From contig NZ_CP032405.1 of NCBI RefSeq assembly GCF_016806065.1, positions 1,261,001 to 1,325,000 of the forward strand: 64,000 nt of DNA, in the 5' to 3' direction. Under the pieces are notes generated by a model. It was given only the letters and a program-made list of their open reading frames with translations. It was not told the origin of the DNA and ran no database searches. Origin of the DNA: Rhizobium rosettiformans (GTDB lineage: Bacteria > Pseudomonadota > Alphaproteobacteria > Rhizobiales > Rhizobiaceae). The translations under genes were made by a program, and so were the position numbers. Below are positions 38,306 through 48,415 of this stretch, piece after piece. Every line of letters starts with the position of its first letter. The stretch's first letter is position 1.

Positions 38306-40083
38306 GCCGCAGTTTCTACGGGCAGGGACAGGACAAAGCGGGCGCCGGTGATGCGGCCTGATGCCGGGTCCATGACGTTTTCAGCCCGCAAGGTTCCGCC
38401 ATGAGCCTCGGCGATCTGTCGGCTAATCGATAGCCCGAGACCGGAATTCTGGCCGAAGCTCTCGCCTTCAGGGCGGTCAGTATAGAAGCGCTCAAAGATT
38501 CGGTCGATATCTTCCGCCTGAATGCCGGGCCCGTTGTCCTCCACCTGGATCTGGCAGCGGGTGCGATTGCGCGACAGCTTGACGAGGATCCGGCCGCTGT
38601 CTTCGGGCACGAAGGACCGTGCATTCTCGATCAGATTGGTGACGATCTGCCCGAGACGCAGGTCGTGCCCGTGGACGACGAAATGCTGGTTCGATCCGGG
38701 TTTCTGATCGATCACATAATCGATCTGAACGGCCTTCTTGCCGCTTCGGATTTCCCTGGAGATGTCGACAAGGCTGGACACAAGGATCTCGAGATCGACG
38801 GGCTTTGCATCCGAGCGCGCCAGTTCCGCGTCGAGGCGCGACGCGTCCGAGATGTCGCTGATCAGACGGTCGAGACGGCGAACGTCATGCTGAATGATGT
38901 CCATCAGTCGCTGCCGGGACTGCTCTGTTTTGGCAAGTGGCAGGGTTTCGACGGCCGAACGCAGCGAGGTCAGCGGGTTCTTCAGTTCGTGGCTGACATC
39001 GGCGGCGAAACTCTCGATCGCATCGATGCGGTCGTAGAGTGCTGTCGTCATTTCGCGAAGCGCGATGGAAAGGTTGCCGATCTCGTCCTGCCGGATGGAG
39101 AAGTCAGGAATTTCCTCACGCTCCTTGGCGCCACGGCGAACACGGATGGCAGCAGCCGAGAGGCGGCGCAGTGGGTTGGCGATGGTCGAGGACAAGAGCA
39201 GCGACACGACGATATTGACGAGGGTCGCAACCCCGAACACCCGCAGAATCGCGAGGCGTTCCGCATGGACGATCTTGTCGATGTCGCCTGCCTGGGTCGA
39301 AAGCAGGAGCACACCAAGCACGGCGCGGGAGCGCTGTACCGGTACTGCGACAGAGACGATGAGCTCCCCCTGGTCGGTTACGCGTACCACCGCACCGCGC
39401 ACACCGGTCAGCGCGTTCATGACCTCGGGATAGATCGAGCCATCACCGCCCGGCGCTTCGCGATAGACCGGCAGATTGCCGGGCTGCAGGATCGTATTGA
39501 AAAGGCGGGTGATCCAGTCGGTAAAGCTGGTGGAATCATTGTCGACCGGCGGCAGGTCGAAGCGCAGCACCTGGCCGCGGGAATAGAGATGCCGCGAATC
39601 AAGCAGCAGGTTGGCATCGGCATCGAAGAGTCGGGCCCGAATGCGCGTCGGCGATATCAAACGCCGCAGCACGGGTGCCACGCGCTCGGGATTGATCGGA
39701 AACTCGAGATCCTCGTCGTTCGGAACCGGCGTTATGCTCTGTCCGGCCTGCAGCTCGAGCAGTTTCTCCGGATCGATGGTGATCGAGTTCGTATCGACGG
39801 AGGCGGAGGCCGATACGGCCGCCGCGATGATCTCGCCCTGGGTCAAAAGGCTCTCGACTCGCGCATCGATCAGTCCCTCGCGGAACTGGTTGAGATACAT
39901 GATGCCGCCGACGAGCACGATGAGTGCGGCGAGATTGAAGAAGACGATCCGGCGCGTCAGGCTGGAAAACAGCGCGTGGCCGAAGATCCGGCGGATGAGC
40001 GTGAAGGGATGACTGAACAGCCGACGCCGCTCGGAGCCGGAATCCGTCTCCTCCAGATGTCCCTCGTCAACCTGCTGGGTCAA
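38302..40083 (-). CDS. chvG: Two-component sensor histidine kinase ChvG (ExoS)
   Basis: Membrane sensor of the acid and envelope-stress system ChvG-ChvI. The 593-residue protein has TM1 about residues 46-64, a periplasmic domain about 65-275, TM2 about 278-300, HAMP, then the DHp motif SFAADVSHELKNPLTSLRSAVE with His365, N box NLIENARSF, G1 EDNGPGI, and G2 GLGLSISRQIAEAHGG. In rhizobia the periplasmic repressor ExoR binds ChvG; exoR is not in this window. It lies 52 nt after chvI and overlaps hprK by 4 nt. Confidence 0.96.
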   Translation of the reverse strand: MTQQVDEGHLEETDSGSERRRLFSHPFTLIRRIFGHALFSSLTRRIVFFNLAALIVLVGGIMYLNQFREGLIDARVESLLTQGEIIAAAVSASASVDTNSITIDPEKLLELQAGQSITPVPNDEDLEFPINPERVAPVLRRLISPTRIRARLFDADANLLLDSRHLYSRGQVLRFDLPPVDNDSTSFTDWITRLFNTILQPGNLPVYREAPGGDGSIYPEVMNALTGVRGAVVRVTDQGELIVSVAVPVQRSRAVLGVLLLSTQAGDIDKIVHAERLAILRVFGVATLVNIVVSLLLSSTIANPLRRLSAAAIRVRRGAKEREEIPDFSIRQDEIGNLSIALREMTTALYDRIDAIESFAADVSHELKNPLTSLRSAVETLPLAKTEQSRQRLMDIIQHDVRRLDRLISDISDASRLDAELARSDAKPVDLEILVSSLVDISREIRSGKKAVQIDYVIDQKPGSNQHFVVHGHDLRLGQIVTNLIENARSFVPEDSGRILVKLSRNRTRCQIQVEDNGPGIQAEDIDRIFERFYTDRPEGESFGQNSGLGLSISRQIAEAHGGTLRAENVMDPASGRITGARFVLSLPVETAA

Positions 40084-40135
40084 ACCTTTGCCTTTCGCCC
40101 GTCTCGTCAGCTACCAGGGCCGCTACGACGAGATC

Positions 40136-40861
40136 TTACGCTGCTTCGCGGAAGCGGTAGCCGACACCGTAAAGCGTTTCAATCATGTCGAAGTCGGTAT
40201 CGACCATCTTGAACTTCTTGCGCAGCCGCTTGATGTGGCTGTCGATCGTGCGGTCGTCGACATAGACCTGCTCGTCATAGGCCGCGTCCATCAGGGCGTC
40301 GCGGCTCTTGACCACGCCGGGGCGCTGCGCCAGCGACTGGAGAATGAGAAATTCGGTCACGGTCAGCGTCACCGGATCACCCTTCCAGGTGCAGGTATGG
40401 CGTTCCTGGTCCATCACCAGCTGTCCGCGCTCCAGCGTGCGGGCCTGTTGCTCCGGGCTGCCCTTGGCGGGGCCGTTACCAGCCGCAAAGCTCTCGCGGC
40501 TTGCAGACCGTCGCAGGATCGCCTTGACGCGCTCGACCAGCAGGCGCTGCGAGAAGGGCTTGGTGATGAAATCGTCGGCGCCCATCTTCAAGCCGAAGAG
40601 CTCGTCGATTTCCTCATCCTTGGAGGTCAGGAAGATCACCGGGATATCGGACTTCTGGCGCAGGCGACGCAGCAGCTCCATGCCATCCATGCGCGGCATC
40701 TTGATGTCGAAGATGGCGAGCTGTGGCGGTCGGGCCAGAAGACCATCGAGAGCCGAGGCGCCATCGGTGTAGGTTTCGACCTTATAACCTTCCGCTTCGA
40801 GTGCGATGGAAACCGAAGTCAGAATATTGCGGTCGTCATCCACGAGGGCGATCGTCTGCAT
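40136..40861 (-). CDS. chvI: Two-component response regulator ChvI
   Basis: OmpR-family regulator paired with ChvG. From ATG 40861 the product is 241 residues, beginning [16 protein letters not shown]. The receiver domain has Asp52 in [17 protein letters not shown] and Lys in [11 protein letters not shown] near residue 104. The winged-helix DNA-binding domain ends with [18 protein letters not shown] and [19 protein letters not shown] about 9 nt upstream supports this start over longer ones. It is divergent from pckA across 340 bp and heads the series chvI-chvG-hprK-EIIA-HPr. Confidence 0.97.
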   Translation of the reverse strand: MQTIALVDDDRNILTSVSIALEAEGYKVETYTDGASALDGLLARPPQLAIFDIKMPRMDGMELLRRLRQKSDIPVIFLTSKDEEIDELFGLKMGADDFITKPFSQRLLVERVKAILRRSASRESFAAGNGPAKGSPEQQARTLERGQLVMDQERHTCTWKGDPVTLTVTEFLILQSLAQRPGVVKSRDALMDAAYDEQVYVDDRTIDSHIKRLRKKFKMVDTDFDMIETLYGVGYRFREAA

Positions 40862-41201
40862 TGGGTACGTCTCCGTCATCGTTGCGCTGCTCCTGGTCTG
40901 TCCAGCCCAGCTCTGGTTCCATGGCAGTGCGATATGGGGATAAAGGTGGAACAAATTGTGGCAGAGGGGAAGGGGCAGAAACAGCGGATTTCGTTTCGTC
41001 CGTCGTTTTCCGTCCATCGCGGCCTCCGATGATAGCGGAATAGAAGCGGAACTAAACGATTTAAAAAGAGAGTTTTCCGTTTTAAATCGATTAAATAATT
41101 GATATCATTATATTTTTTGCGCTACTGCCTTGCTTTTCGCTGCTCTGCCGTTTAGGTTTCGCTCATTCAAAGTTCTGGCCCATGTGAGAGGAAAGCGGAC
41201 C
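40862..41201. promoter_or_regulatory. Divergent chvI / pckA intergenic region
   Basis: 340 bp without a gene. The pckA-proximal part (about 41040-41120) is strongly AT-rich in an otherwise GC-rich window and holds an inverted repeat (41057-41089). It must carry the promoters of both chvI and pckA. The part near chvI (40862-41030) shows no clear structure. Confidence 0.6.
41057..41089. promoter_or_regulatory. 10-bp inverted repeat upstream of pckA
   Basis: CGATTTAAAA (41057-41066) and TTTTAAATCG (41080-41089) are exact reverse complements, 13 nt apart, 112 nt before the pckA ATG. Each arm lies in a CG-centred box (AAACGATTT; AAATCGATT) of the kind bound by LacI/GalR regulators. In Sinorhizobium the LacI-family PckR controls pckA; linking it to this site is inference. 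Confidence 0.55.
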
Positions 41202-42812
41202 ATGGAGGAATTCGGCGTGAGGAACCCGGCTGCGGGGATCGCGGAAATCGGCTTGGGGAAGGCTGCCAGCGTTCGCTACAACTTCCTGGAAGCGGCTCTT
41301 TATGAAGAGGCGATCCGTCGCGGTGAAGCGGAGCTGACGGCCGATGGTGCGCTGCGCGCCCTGACCGGCCAGCACACGGGTCGTTCCGCCAAGGACAAGT
41401 TCGTTGTCCGTGACGACAAGACGGACGACCAGATCTGGTGGGACAACAACAAGCCGATGTCGCCGGAGCATTTCGCTCTGCTCCATCAGGACATGTTGGC
41501 TCATGCCGCAGGCATGGATCTCTTCGTCCAGGACCTGATCGGTGGCGCGGACGAAAGCAATGCGCTGCCAACGCGGGTCGTGACCGAATTCGCCTGGCAC
41601 TCGCTCTTCATCCGCAATCTGCTGATTCGTCCCGAGCGTGACGCTCTGGAAGGCTTCCAGCCGAAGCTGACGATCATCGATCTGCCGAGCTTCCGCGCCG
41701 ATCCGGCCCGTCACGGCTGCCGGACCGAAACCGTCATCGCCTGCGACCTGACCAATGGCATCGTCCTCATCGGCGGCACGTCCTATGCCGGCGAGATGAA
41801 GAAGTCGGTCTTCACCGTTCTCAACTACCTGCTGCCGTCGAAAGGCGTCATGCCGATGCATTGCTCGGCAAATGTCGGTCCCGATGGCGATGCGGCTGTT
41901 TTCTTCGGCCTGTCCGGCACCGGCAAGACGACGCTCTCGGCGGACCCCAAGCGCACACTGGTCGGTGACGACGAGCATGGCTGGGGCGAAAACGGCATCT
42001 TCAACTTCGAAGGTGGCTGCTACGCCAAGACCATCCGTCTCTCGGCCGAAGCCGAGCCGGAAATCTACGCGACCACGAAGCGTTTCGGCACCGTGCTGGA
42101 AAACGTCGTGCTCGACGAGAACCGCGTGCCCGATTTCAACGATGGCTCGCTGACAGAAAACACCCGTTGCGCCTACCCGCTGCACTTCATCCCGAATGCA
42201 TCGGAAACCGGAATTGCGCCGCATCCGAAGACGATCATCATGCTGACGGCGGATGCTTTCGGCGTGTTGCCGCCGATCGCGAAGCTGACGCCGGAACAGG
42301 CCATGTACCACTTCCTCTCCGGCTATACTGCGAAGGTAGCCGGCACTGAAAAGGGCGTGACCGAACCGGAGGCGACCTTCTCGACATGCTTTGGCGCCCC
42401 CTTCATGCCGCGCCACCCGACCGAATACGGAAACCTGTTGCGTGATCTGATCGCCCGTCACCAGGTCGATTGCTGGCTGGTCAACACCGGCTGGACCGGT
42501 GGTGCCTACGGGATCGGTAATCGTATGCCGATCAAGGCGACGCGCGCGCTGCTGACGGCTGCACTGACCGGAGAACTGAAGAAGGTAGAAATGCGCACCG
42601 ATGCGAACTTCGGTTTCGCGGTTCCGGTCGCCGTTGATGGCGTCCATAGCAAGATCCTCGACCCGCGTTCGACCTGGGCCGATGGAGTGGCCTACGACGC
42701 GCAAGCCAAGAAGCTGGTCGGCATGTTCATTGATAACTTCGCCAAGTTCGAAGCCCATGTCGATGGCAAGGTTCGTGATGCGGCCCCGGGCATTCGCCTC
42801 GCCGCCGAGTGA
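41202..42812 (+). CDS. pckA: Phosphoenolpyruvate carboxykinase (ATP)
   Basis: Converts oxaloacetate to PEP, the entry to gluconeogenesis on organic acids. From ATG 41202 (GAGAGGAAAG upstream) the product is 536 residues, normal length. Features: [21 protein letters not shown] near residue 50, [41 protein letters not shown] near residue 190, the kinase P-loop [15 protein letters not shown] near residue 234, [22 protein letters not shown] split near residues 253-274 and [11 protein letters not shown] near residue 370. Probably regulated through the inverted repeat in its leader. Confidence 0.98.
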   Translation: MEEFGVRNPAAGIAEIGLGKAASVRYNFLEAALYEEAIRRGEAELTADGALRALTGQHTGRSAKDKFVVRDDKTDDQIWWDNNKPMSPEHFALLHQDMLAHAAGMDLFVQDLIGGADESNALPTRVVTEFAWHSLFIRNLLIRPERDALEGFQPKLTIIDLPSFRADPARHGCRTETVIACDLTNGIVLIGGTSYAGEMKKSVFTVLNYLLPSKGVMPMHCSANVGPDGDAAVFFGLSGTGKTTLSADPKRTLVGDDEHGWGENGIFNFEGGCYAKTIRLSAEAEPEIYATTKRFGTVLENVVLDENRVPDFNDGSLTENTRCAYPLHFIPNASETGIAPHPKTIIMLTADAFGVLPPIAKLTPEQAMYHFLSGYTAKVAGTEKGVTEPEATFSTCFGAPFMPRHPTEYGNLLRDLIARHQVDCWLVNTGWTGGAYGIGNRMPIKATRALLTAALTGELKKVEMRTDANFGFAVPVAVDGVHSKILDPRSTWADGVAYDAQAKKLVGMFIDNFAKFEAHVDGKVRDAAPGIRLAAE

Positions 42813-42832
42813 ACGGCTGATTTGACGACCAT

Positions 42833-42866
42833 GAAGAGGCCCGGCATGTTTGCCGGGCCTCTTCTG
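42833..42866 (+). terminator. Rho-independent terminator after pckA
   Basis: Perfect 14-bp stem GAAGAGGCCCGGCA / TGCCGGGCCTCTTC with a TGTT loop, 20 nt past the stop. It is the longest perfect stem in the window; the following tail is only weakly T-rich. Confidence 0.85.
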
Positions 42867-42927
42867 CTTCCGGCTTGCCTTTGGAGTCTTTGCGGCCGAT
42901 ATGAAAGCCGAGAAAGAGACCGATGAC

Positions 42928-43362
42928 ATGGCAAGCGAACCGCTAGAGATCAACAACCGCATCACGATCGCCGGCTGGGAACTGACGGAGCAGTTCGTGC
43001 TGGCCGGTGGCCCGGGTGGCCAGAACGTCAACAAGGTCTCGACCGCCGTTCAGCTCTTCTTCAACCTGCTCGGATCGCCCTCGCTGAACGACCGCGTGAA
43101 ACAGAACGCGGCGAAGCTTGCCGGCAAACGCCTGTCCAAGGAAGGCGTGCTGATGATCGAGGCGAGCCGCTTCCGCAGCCAGGATCGCAACCGGGAAGAT
43201 GCGCGCGAACGGTTGAAGGAATTGCTCCTCGAAGCCGCCAAGCCGCCACCGCCGCCCCGCAAGAAGACGAAGCCGACAAAGGGTTCGATCGAACGGCGCC
43301 TCAAGGCGAAATCCGGTCGCTCGGATGTGAAGAAAATGCGCGGGAAACCGACGGGAGACTGA
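42928..43362 (+). CDS. arfB: Alternative ribosome-rescue factor ArfB (peptidyl-tRNA hydrolase YaeJ)
   Basis: Release-factor-like protein that hydrolyses peptidyl-tRNA on stalled ribosomes. The 144-residue product has the GGQ motif in LAGGPGGQNVNKVSTAVQL near residue 28 and the basic C-terminal tail (PPPPPRKKTKPTKGSIERRLKAK in part, then SDVKKMRGKP) that enters the empty mRNA channel. ATG 42928 matches the family N-terminus; an in-frame ATG at 42901 would add nine residues. alkB begins 2 nt after its stop. Confidence 0.94.
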   Translation: MASEPLEINNRITIAGWELTEQFVLAGGPGGQNVNKVSTAVQLFFNLLGSPSLNDRVKQNAAKLAGKRLSKEGVLMIEASRFRSQDRNREDARERLKELLLEAAKPPPPPRKKTKPTKGSIERRLKAKSGRSDVKKMRGKPTGD

Positions 43363-43364
43363 GC

Positions 43365-43994
43365 ATGGCCGCAGCGAAAGCCGAGATCAGCCTTTCATCC
43401 GGTCTTCGTTACCTGCCGGGTCGGCTGTCGCGCGAAGAACAGGAAAACCTCGTCGAGACCATCCGCGGTGTCGTTACCGAGGCGCCGCTCTACGTGCCGG
43501 TCATGCCGGGCTCCGGTCGCCCGATGTCTGTCCGGATGACGAATTGCGGTCCGCTCGGCTGGGTGACGGACAAGGAGCGCGGCTATCGCTATCAGCCGAC
43601 CCACCCGATGACGGGCAAGCCCTGGCCCGCGATCCCGCAAGTGCTCCTAGATCTCTGGCGTGAACTCTCGGCTTATCCGAAAGACCCCGAGGCCTGCCTC
43701 GTCAATTTTTATGCTGACGACGCCAAGATGGGCCTGCATCAGGACCGCGACGAAACGGAATTTGCGGCACCGGTGCTTTCGATCTCGCTCGGCAATACCT
43801 GCCTGTTTCGCATCGGGGGACTGGCGCGAAGCGATCGCACCCAATCGCTGAAGCTGGAAAGCGGCGATGTCTTCTTGCTCGGCGGGGAGGGGCGCCTCTG
43901 TTTCCACGGCGTCGACCGGATCTATCCCGCGACCTCGACACTGCTGAAGTCGGGTGGACGCATCAACCTGACGCTCCGTCGCGTCAATCCATAG
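43365..43994 (+). CDS. alkB: Alpha-ketoglutarate-dependent DNA repair dioxygenase AlkB
   Basis: Fe(II)/2-oxoglutarate dioxygenase that repairs 1-methyladenine and 3-methylcytosine. The 209-residue protein shows NFYADDAKMGLHQDRDETE near residue 115 with the HxD iron ligands (HQD), the distal His in LCFHGVDRIYP near residue 182, and RINLTLRRVNP at the C-terminus with the Arg residues that hold 2-oxoglutarate. Start ATG follows the arfB stop by 2 nt, so the two form an operon. It is convergent with coaA, 15 nt apart. Confidence 0.95.
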   Translation: MAAAKAEISLSSGLRYLPGRLSREEQENLVETIRGVVTEAPLYVPVMPGSGRPMSVRMTNCGPLGWVTDKERGYRYQPTHPMTGKPWPAIPQVLLDLWRELSAYPKDPEACLVNFYADDAKMGLHQDRDETEFAAPVLSISLGNTCLFRIGGLARSDRTQSLKLESGDVFLLGGEGRLCFHGVDRIYPATSTLLKSGGRINLTLRRVNP

Positions 43995-44009
43995 CCGGCG
44001 ATCGATCGC

Positions 44010-45005
44010 CTACAGTTTTCTGAGCGCGACCGTCTCGACGAGATGATTGTCACCCTTGCGGAGGATCAGATCGGCGCGTGGCCGCGTCGGTAGGATGTTT
44101 TCCCTCAGGTTCTTCAGGTTGATATTCGCCCAGAGCCCCTCGGCGATTTCCTTGGCCTCATCCTCACTGATGGTCGCATAGCGATGGAAGTAGGAGTTGG
44201 GATCGCGGAACGCCGTCTGCCTGAGCTTCATGAAGCGGTCGACATACCAGCGGTGGGTCGCGTTCTCGTCCGCGTCGATATAGATCGAGAAATCGAAGAA
44301 GTCCGAGACCATCGGCACGATCTTGCCGTCTGCCGGCAGATTGCGCGACTGCAGGACGTTGATGCCCTCGAAGATCAGAATATCAGGCCGGTCGACCACC
44401 CGGTGTTCGTTCGGCAACACGTCATAGGTGAGGTGCGAATAGCAGGGCGCCTTGACGTTCGGCAATCCAGCCTTGATCGCCGACAGAAAGCGCAATAGCG
44501 CGCCAACGTCGTAGCTTTCGGGAAAGCCCTTGCGGTTCAGGATCCCGTTCTTCACCAGATGCGCGTTCGGATAGAGAAAACCGTCGGTGGTGACGAGGTC
44601 GACCTTGGGGCTCGAAGGCCAGCGTGCAAGCAGTTCTTTCAGAACACGCGCTGTCGTGGACTTTCCAACCGCCACCGATCCGGCAATGCCGATGACGAAT
44701 GGCGTCTTGAAGACGTCGGAAAGGCTGAGGAAGCGGTTACGCTGCTCGAACAGAAGCTGCGACGATTCTACATGTGAGGACAGCAGTCGCGACAGCGAAA
44801 GATAAATGCGCCTGACTTCATCAAGATCGATGGGGTCATCGATCGAGCGCAGCCGGTGAACTTCGTCGGCTGTAAGGGTCAGCGGCGTATCGGCGCGGAA
44901 ATGCGCCCATTCCTCGGAATCGAAGAAGTGATAGGGGGAATAGCCGTTCGCCTGGAAATGGTCGAGGACGTCTGGCGTTTCGGGGTCCCGCATAGCTATC
45001 GTCAT
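44010..45005 (-). CDS. coaA: Pantothenate kinase, type I (CoaA)
   Basis: First step of CoA synthesis. The 331-residue protein has the P-loop [22 protein letters not shown] near residue 105, [15 protein letters not shown] near residue 137, [36 protein letters not shown] and [10 protein letters not shown]. Normal for PanK-I. It is the last gene of the his operon, overlapping hisE by 4 nt, a known rhizobial arrangement. With coaE at 6563 the window holds both ends of the CoA pathway. Confidence 0.97.
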   Translation of the reverse strand: MTIAMRDPETPDVLDHFQANGYSPYHFFDSEEWAHFRADTPLTLTADEVHRLRSIDDPIDLDEVRRIYLSLSRLLSSHVESSQLLFEQRNRFLSLSDVFKTPFVIGIAGSVAVGKSTTARVLKELLARWPSSPKVDLVTTDGFLYPNAHLVKNGILNRKGFPESYDVGALLRFLSAIKAGLPNVKAPCYSHLTYDVLPNEHRVVDRPDILIFEGINVLQSRNLPADGKIVPMVSDFFDFSIYIDADENATHRWYVDRFMKLRQTAFRDPNSYFHRYATISEDEAKEIAEGLWANINLKNLRENILPTRPRADLILRKGDNHLVETVALRKL

Positions 45006-45325
45006 GGATCCTGCCGACTGGCCTTCTCGCTCAGGCCTGTCTGAGCAGTCCGGCGCTCGAGTTCCTGCATCACTGCTTGTAACGGGATGTCCGCAATTTT
45101 CAATACGACCATCAGGTGATAAAGGAGGTCCGCGCTCTCGTAGACGAGGTTCTCGCGGTCTTGCCTGACCGCAGCCATCACAGCCTCGATCGCCTCTTCG
45201 CCGAGTTTCTTGGCCGCCTTGTCCTGGCCGCCTGCCACGAGTTTCGCCGTCCAGGATTGGTCTGGATCCGCCTCGGCGCGGCTCGCCACAATGGCTTCGA
45301 GATCGTCAAGAGTGAAACTGCTCAT
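45002..45325 (-). CDS. hisE: Phosphoribosyl-ATP diphosphatase HisE
   Basis: Second step of histidine synthesis. From ATG 45325 the product is 107 residues. The family core is visible: [22 protein letters not shown], then [14 protein letters not shown] near residue 41 with the metal-binding Glu residues, and [13 protein letters not shown] near residue 63. Longer frames to 45532 shadow hisF. It follows hisF by 16 nt and overlaps coaA by 4 nt. HisI is not fused and not in the window. Confidence 0.96.
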   Translation of the reverse strand: MSSFTLDDLEAIVASRAEADPDQSWTAKLVAGGQDKAAKKLGEEAIEAVMAAVRQDRENLVYESADLLYHLMVVLKIADIPLQAVMQELERRTAQTGLSEKASRQDP

Positions 45326-45341
45326 CACGGGTCCTTCCGCG

Positions 45342-46118
45342 TCAGTCGAGACGCATGGCGATGCCGGCTGCGGCCATATGCGCCTTTGCCTCTGCAATCG
45401 AATAGGTGCCGAAGTGGAAGATCGAGGCGGCAAGAACCGCAGTGGCATGCCCATCGCGAATACCCGCGACCAGATCATCCAGATTGCCGACGCCGCCGGA
45501 GGCAATGACGGGCACACGGACACTATCGGCAATCATACGGGTGAGGCCGATATCGTAACCGCTCTTCGTCCCGTCCCTGTCCATTGAGGTCACCAGAAGT
45601 TCGCCGGCCCCGCGCTCGACCATCTTGATCGCGAATTCGACCGCATCGATCCCGGTCGGCTGGCGTCCGCCATGGGTGAAGATCTCCCAGCGATCCGTTT
45701 CGCCGGCAGCGGACACCTTCTTTGCATCGATCGACACGACAATGCACTGGTTGCCGAACTTGTCGGCGGCTTCCGCCACAAAATCGGGGTTCTTCACCGC
45801 TGCCGAATTGATCGACACTTTGTCGGCGCCGCAGAGCAGGAGCTTGCGGATATCGGCGACGGCGCGAACACCACCGCCGACCGTCAGCGGCATGAAGCAA
45901 TGGTCGGCCGTCTGGGCCACGACGTCGAAGATCGTATCGCGGTTGTCGGAGGACGCGGTGATGTCGAGGAAGCAGAGCTCGTCGGCGCCAGCGGCGTCGT
46001 AAGCCTTGGCAGCCTCGACCGGGTCACCGGCATCGATGAGATCAACGAAGTTGACGCCCTTGACGACGCGGCCGTCCTTGACGTCGAGGCAGGGGATCAC
46101 GCGGGCCTTGAGTGTCAT
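45342..46118 (-). CDS. hisF: Imidazole glycerol phosphate synthase subunit HisF
   Basis: Cyclase subunit of IGP synthase, using ammonia from HisH. The 258-residue (beta/alpha)8 barrel begins [22 protein letters not shown] with catalytic Asp11, followed by [14 protein letters not shown] near residue 80, [11 protein letters not shown], and the second half with [21 protein letters not shown] (catalytic Asp near residue 130) and [13 protein letters not shown]. Normal length. It lies 10 nt after hisA. Confidence 0.98.
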   Translation of the reverse strand: MTLKARVIPCLDVKDGRVVKGVNFVDLIDAGDPVEAAKAYDAAGADELCFLDITASSDNRDTIFDVVAQTADHCFMPLTVGGGVRAVADIRKLLLCGADKVSINSAAVKNPDFVAEAADKFGNQCIVVSIDAKKVSAAGETDRWEIFTHGGRQPTGIDAVEFAIKMVERGAGELLVTSMDRDGTKSGYDIGLTRMIADSVRVPVIASGGVGNLDDLVAGIRDGHATAVLAASIFHFGTYSIAEAKAHMAAAGIAMRLD

Positions 46119-46128
46119 GGTCTTGTCC

Positions 46129-46863
46129 TCAGCCTCTCGCAGCCTTGATCAGCGCGAGCGCTTCCGCAGGGTCGATACGCCCATCATAGAGCGCGCGACC
46201 GGAAATCGCACCCTCGAGCTTCCTCGCATCAGGTTCAAGCATGCTCTTGATGTCTTCGATCGAGGCAAGACCGCCCGACGCAATCACCGGGATCGATACG
46301 GCAGCGGCCAGTTCCAGCGTCGAGGCCCAGTTGATCCCGGTCAGGATCCCGTCTCGGTCGATGTCGGTGTAGATGAGCGCCGCAACGCCTGCGCCTTCGA
46401 AACGCTGTGCAAGTTCGATCACGCCGAGTTCGGAGGCTTCCGCCCAGCCCTCGACGGCAACCTTACCGCCTTTGGCGTCTATCCCAACGGCGACCTTGCC
46501 CGGGAAGCGCTTGCAGGCTTCAATGACGAGGGCCGGATCACGCACGGCGACCGTACCGAGGATCACGCGCGACAACCCGCGCGACAGCCAGCTCTCGATA
46601 TGGTCGAGCGTGCGAATGCCGCCGCCGAGCTGCACTGGGTTCTTCGTCGCCTTCAGGATCGCATCGACGGCAGCGCCATTGACGCTTTCACCAGCAAAGG
46701 CACCGTTGAGATCAACGACATGCAGCCATTCGAAGCCCTGGTCTTCGAAAGCGCGCGCCTGGGCGGCCGGATCGGGGTTGTAGACGGTCGCCTGCTCCAT
46801 GTCGCCCAGCTTGAGGCGAACGCACTGGCCGTCCTTGAGGTCGATGGCGGGGAAAAGGATCAT
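46129..46863 (-). CDS. hisA: ProFAR isomerase HisA
   Basis: Isomerises ProFAR to PRFAR, the substrate of HisFH. The 244-residue barrel starts [17 protein letters not shown] with catalytic Asp8, then [17 protein letters not shown] near residue 77, [31 protein letters not shown] with the second Asp near residue 128, [14 protein letters not shown] and [13 protein letters not shown]. Normal length. It follows hisH by 18 nt. Confidence 0.98.
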   Translation of the reverse strand: MILFPAIDLKDGQCVRLKLGDMEQATVYNPDPAAQARAFEDQGFEWLHVVDLNGAFAGESVNGAAVDAILKATKNPVQLGGGIRTLDHIESWLSRGLSRVILGTVAVRDPALVIEACKRFPGKVAVGIDAKGGKVAVEGWAEASELGVIELAQRFEGAGVAALIYTDIDRDGILTGINWASTLELAAAVSIPVIASGGLASIEDIKSMLEPDARKLEGAISGRALYDGRIDPAEALALIKAARG

Positions 46864-46881
46864 GAGTACTATCCGTGCCCG

Positions 46882-47532
46882 TCAGGGCGTCCAGGTCAGG
46901 AAATTGGCGATGAGCTTCAGGCCGAGTGTCTGGCTCTTCTCGGGATGGAACTGCGCACCCACCATGTTGTCGCGCCCGACAAAGGCCGTCATTGCGCCAC
47001 CATAGTCGGTTGTTGCAATCACGTCCTCGGGCTTGCGCGCAGCGAGGTGATAGGAGTGCACGAAATAGGCGTGCAACCCGTCAGCGCCGGTCGGAATGCC
47101 GTCGAACAACGGATGCGGGCGGTTGAGTATCAGCGTGTTCCAGCCGATCTGCGGGATCTTGAGGGACGGATCGGATGGGGTCATCTCGACCACATCGCCC
47201 TCGATCCAGCCGAAGCCGTCGGTCACGGTCTTTTCGAGACCACGCGAGGACATCAGCTGCATGCCGACGCAGATGCCGAAAAAGGGCCGGCCCTTTTTCT
47301 CGACGACATCAGCGATGGCGTCATGCATGCCCGGCACGGCATCAAGCCCCTTGCGGCAGTCTGCATAGGCGCCGACACCCGGAAGAACGATCCGGTCGGC
47401 GGTGGCGACCCGGTCCGCCTTGTCGGTCAGTTCGATCTCGGCATCAAGGCCAGCCTCGCGGGCGGCCCGTTCAAAGGCCTTGGTGGCCGAGCGCAGATTG
47501 CCCGAACCGTAGTCGATGATGGATACACGCAT
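46882..47532 (-). CDS. hisH: Imidazole glycerol phosphate synthase glutaminase HisH
   Basis: Class I glutamine amidotransferase feeding ammonia to HisF. From ATG 47532 the product is 216 residues. It has [11 protein letters not shown] at the N-terminus, [15 protein letters not shown] near residue 50, the nucleophile in [15 protein letters not shown] near residue 85, and the His-Glu pair in [14 protein letters not shown] near residue 195. An upstream ATG (47568) would add 12 residues. The 86 bp gap to hisB contains a 14-bp palindrome (47596-47609, TCCCCCATGGGGGA). Confidence 0.97.
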   Translation of the reverse strand: MRVSIIDYGSGNLRSATKAFERAAREAGLDAEIELTDKADRVATADRIVLPGVGAYADCRKGLDAVPGMHDAIADVVEKKGRPFFGICVGMQLMSSRGLEKTVTDGFGWIEGDVVEMTPSDPSLKIPQIGWNTLILNRPHPLFDGIPTGADGLHAYFVHSYHLAARKPEDVIATTDYGGAMTAFVGRDNMVGAQFHPEKSQTLGLKLIANFLTWTP

Positions 47533-47618
47533 GTTGTTCAGTCCTTTCTGCTCGACGATTAGGGTCAACGCCCGAACCGGAGCAAGGTGGCAGTCTCCCC
47601 CATGGGGGAAGATGCCCC

Positions 47619-48215
47619 TTAAACCAGGGTGCCCTTGGTGGAGGGAATACGGTTTGCCTGCCGCGGATCGACTTCGGTTGCTGTGCGAAGCGCGCGCGCG
47701 ACCGCCTTGAAGCAGGTCTCGGCAATGTGATGGTTGTTGGCGCCGTAATGGTTCAGCACATGCAGCGTGATCCCGGCGTTCTGGGCGAGAGCCTGGAAGA
47801 ATTCGCGCACCAGTTCGGTGTCGAAAGTGCCGATCTTCGGCGCGCTGAAATTGACGTTCCAGACCAGGAAGGGTCGGCCGGAGACATCGATTGCCGCCTT
47901 GGTCATCGTCTCGTCCATGGCAAGATCGATCGACGCATAGCGCGTGATGCCCTTGCGGTCGCCGAGCGCCTTGGAAATCGCCTGGCCGAGCGCAATGCCC
48001 GTGTCCTCGACGGTGTGGTGATCGTCGATATGCAGGTCGCCCTTCACGTCGATGTCCATGTCGATGAGTGAGTGACGGCAGAGCTGGTCGAGCATATGGT
48101 CGAAGAAGCCCACGCCCGTCGAAATCTTGCCCGTGCCGGTGCCGTCGATATGGACGGAAACCGAGACCGAGGTTTCGTTGGTCTTGCGGGAAACTTCGCC
48201 TTTACGCTCTGCCAT
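47619..48215 (-). CDS. hisB: Imidazoleglycerol-phosphate dehydratase HisB
   Basis: Dehydrates IGP to imidazole acetol phosphate; monofunctional, without the phosphatase domain found in E. coli HisB. From ATG 48215 the 198-residue protein has the repeated metal-binding motifs [21 protein letters not shown] near residue 33 and [19 protein letters not shown] near residue 65, then the second set [18 protein letters not shown] and [15 protein letters not shown] near residue 170. It is the first gene of the minus-strand his operon, divergent from hslV across 200 bp. Confidence 0.97.
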   Translation of the reverse strand: MAERKGEVSRKTNETSVSVSVHIDGTGTGKISTGVGFFDHMLDQLCRHSLIDMDIDVKGDLHIDDHHTVEDTGIALGQAISKALGDRKGITRYASIDLAMDETMTKAAIDVSGRPFLVWNVNFSAPKIGTFDTELVREFFQALAQNAGITLHVLNHYGANNHHIAETCFKAVARALRTATEVDPRQANRIPSTKGTLV

Positions 48216-48322
48216 TTGGCTGCTCCATGAGGATCTCGGCCCTCCCATAACAGCAGGGCGGTGAAATATCCAGAAGTTACATTGCGCTGCCGCAAGGCAC
48301 AGGCGCACGCTTTTGCCGCAGA

Positions 48323-48350
48323 TTGCAATCGCTGAAAGCCCACTTACATA
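48323..48350 (+). promoter_or_regulatory. Candidate promoter for hslVU
   Basis: TTGCAA (48323-48328), 16-nt spacer, TACATA (48345-48350), about 65 nt before the hslV ATG. It resembles a housekeeping -35/-10 pair. I did not find a clear RpoH-type CTTGAA element. Confidence 0.3.
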
Positions 48351-48415
48351 GGAACCGACTAACCGGGCGGAATGCCCGCTCCACAAGGCCCGCAGTCGCG
48401 GGTGACAGGTGATTG

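Noticed and set aside
41163..43034. A 623-codon minus-strand open frame opposite pckA
   Set aside because: Shadow of pckA, and it would run through the pckA terminator hairpin.
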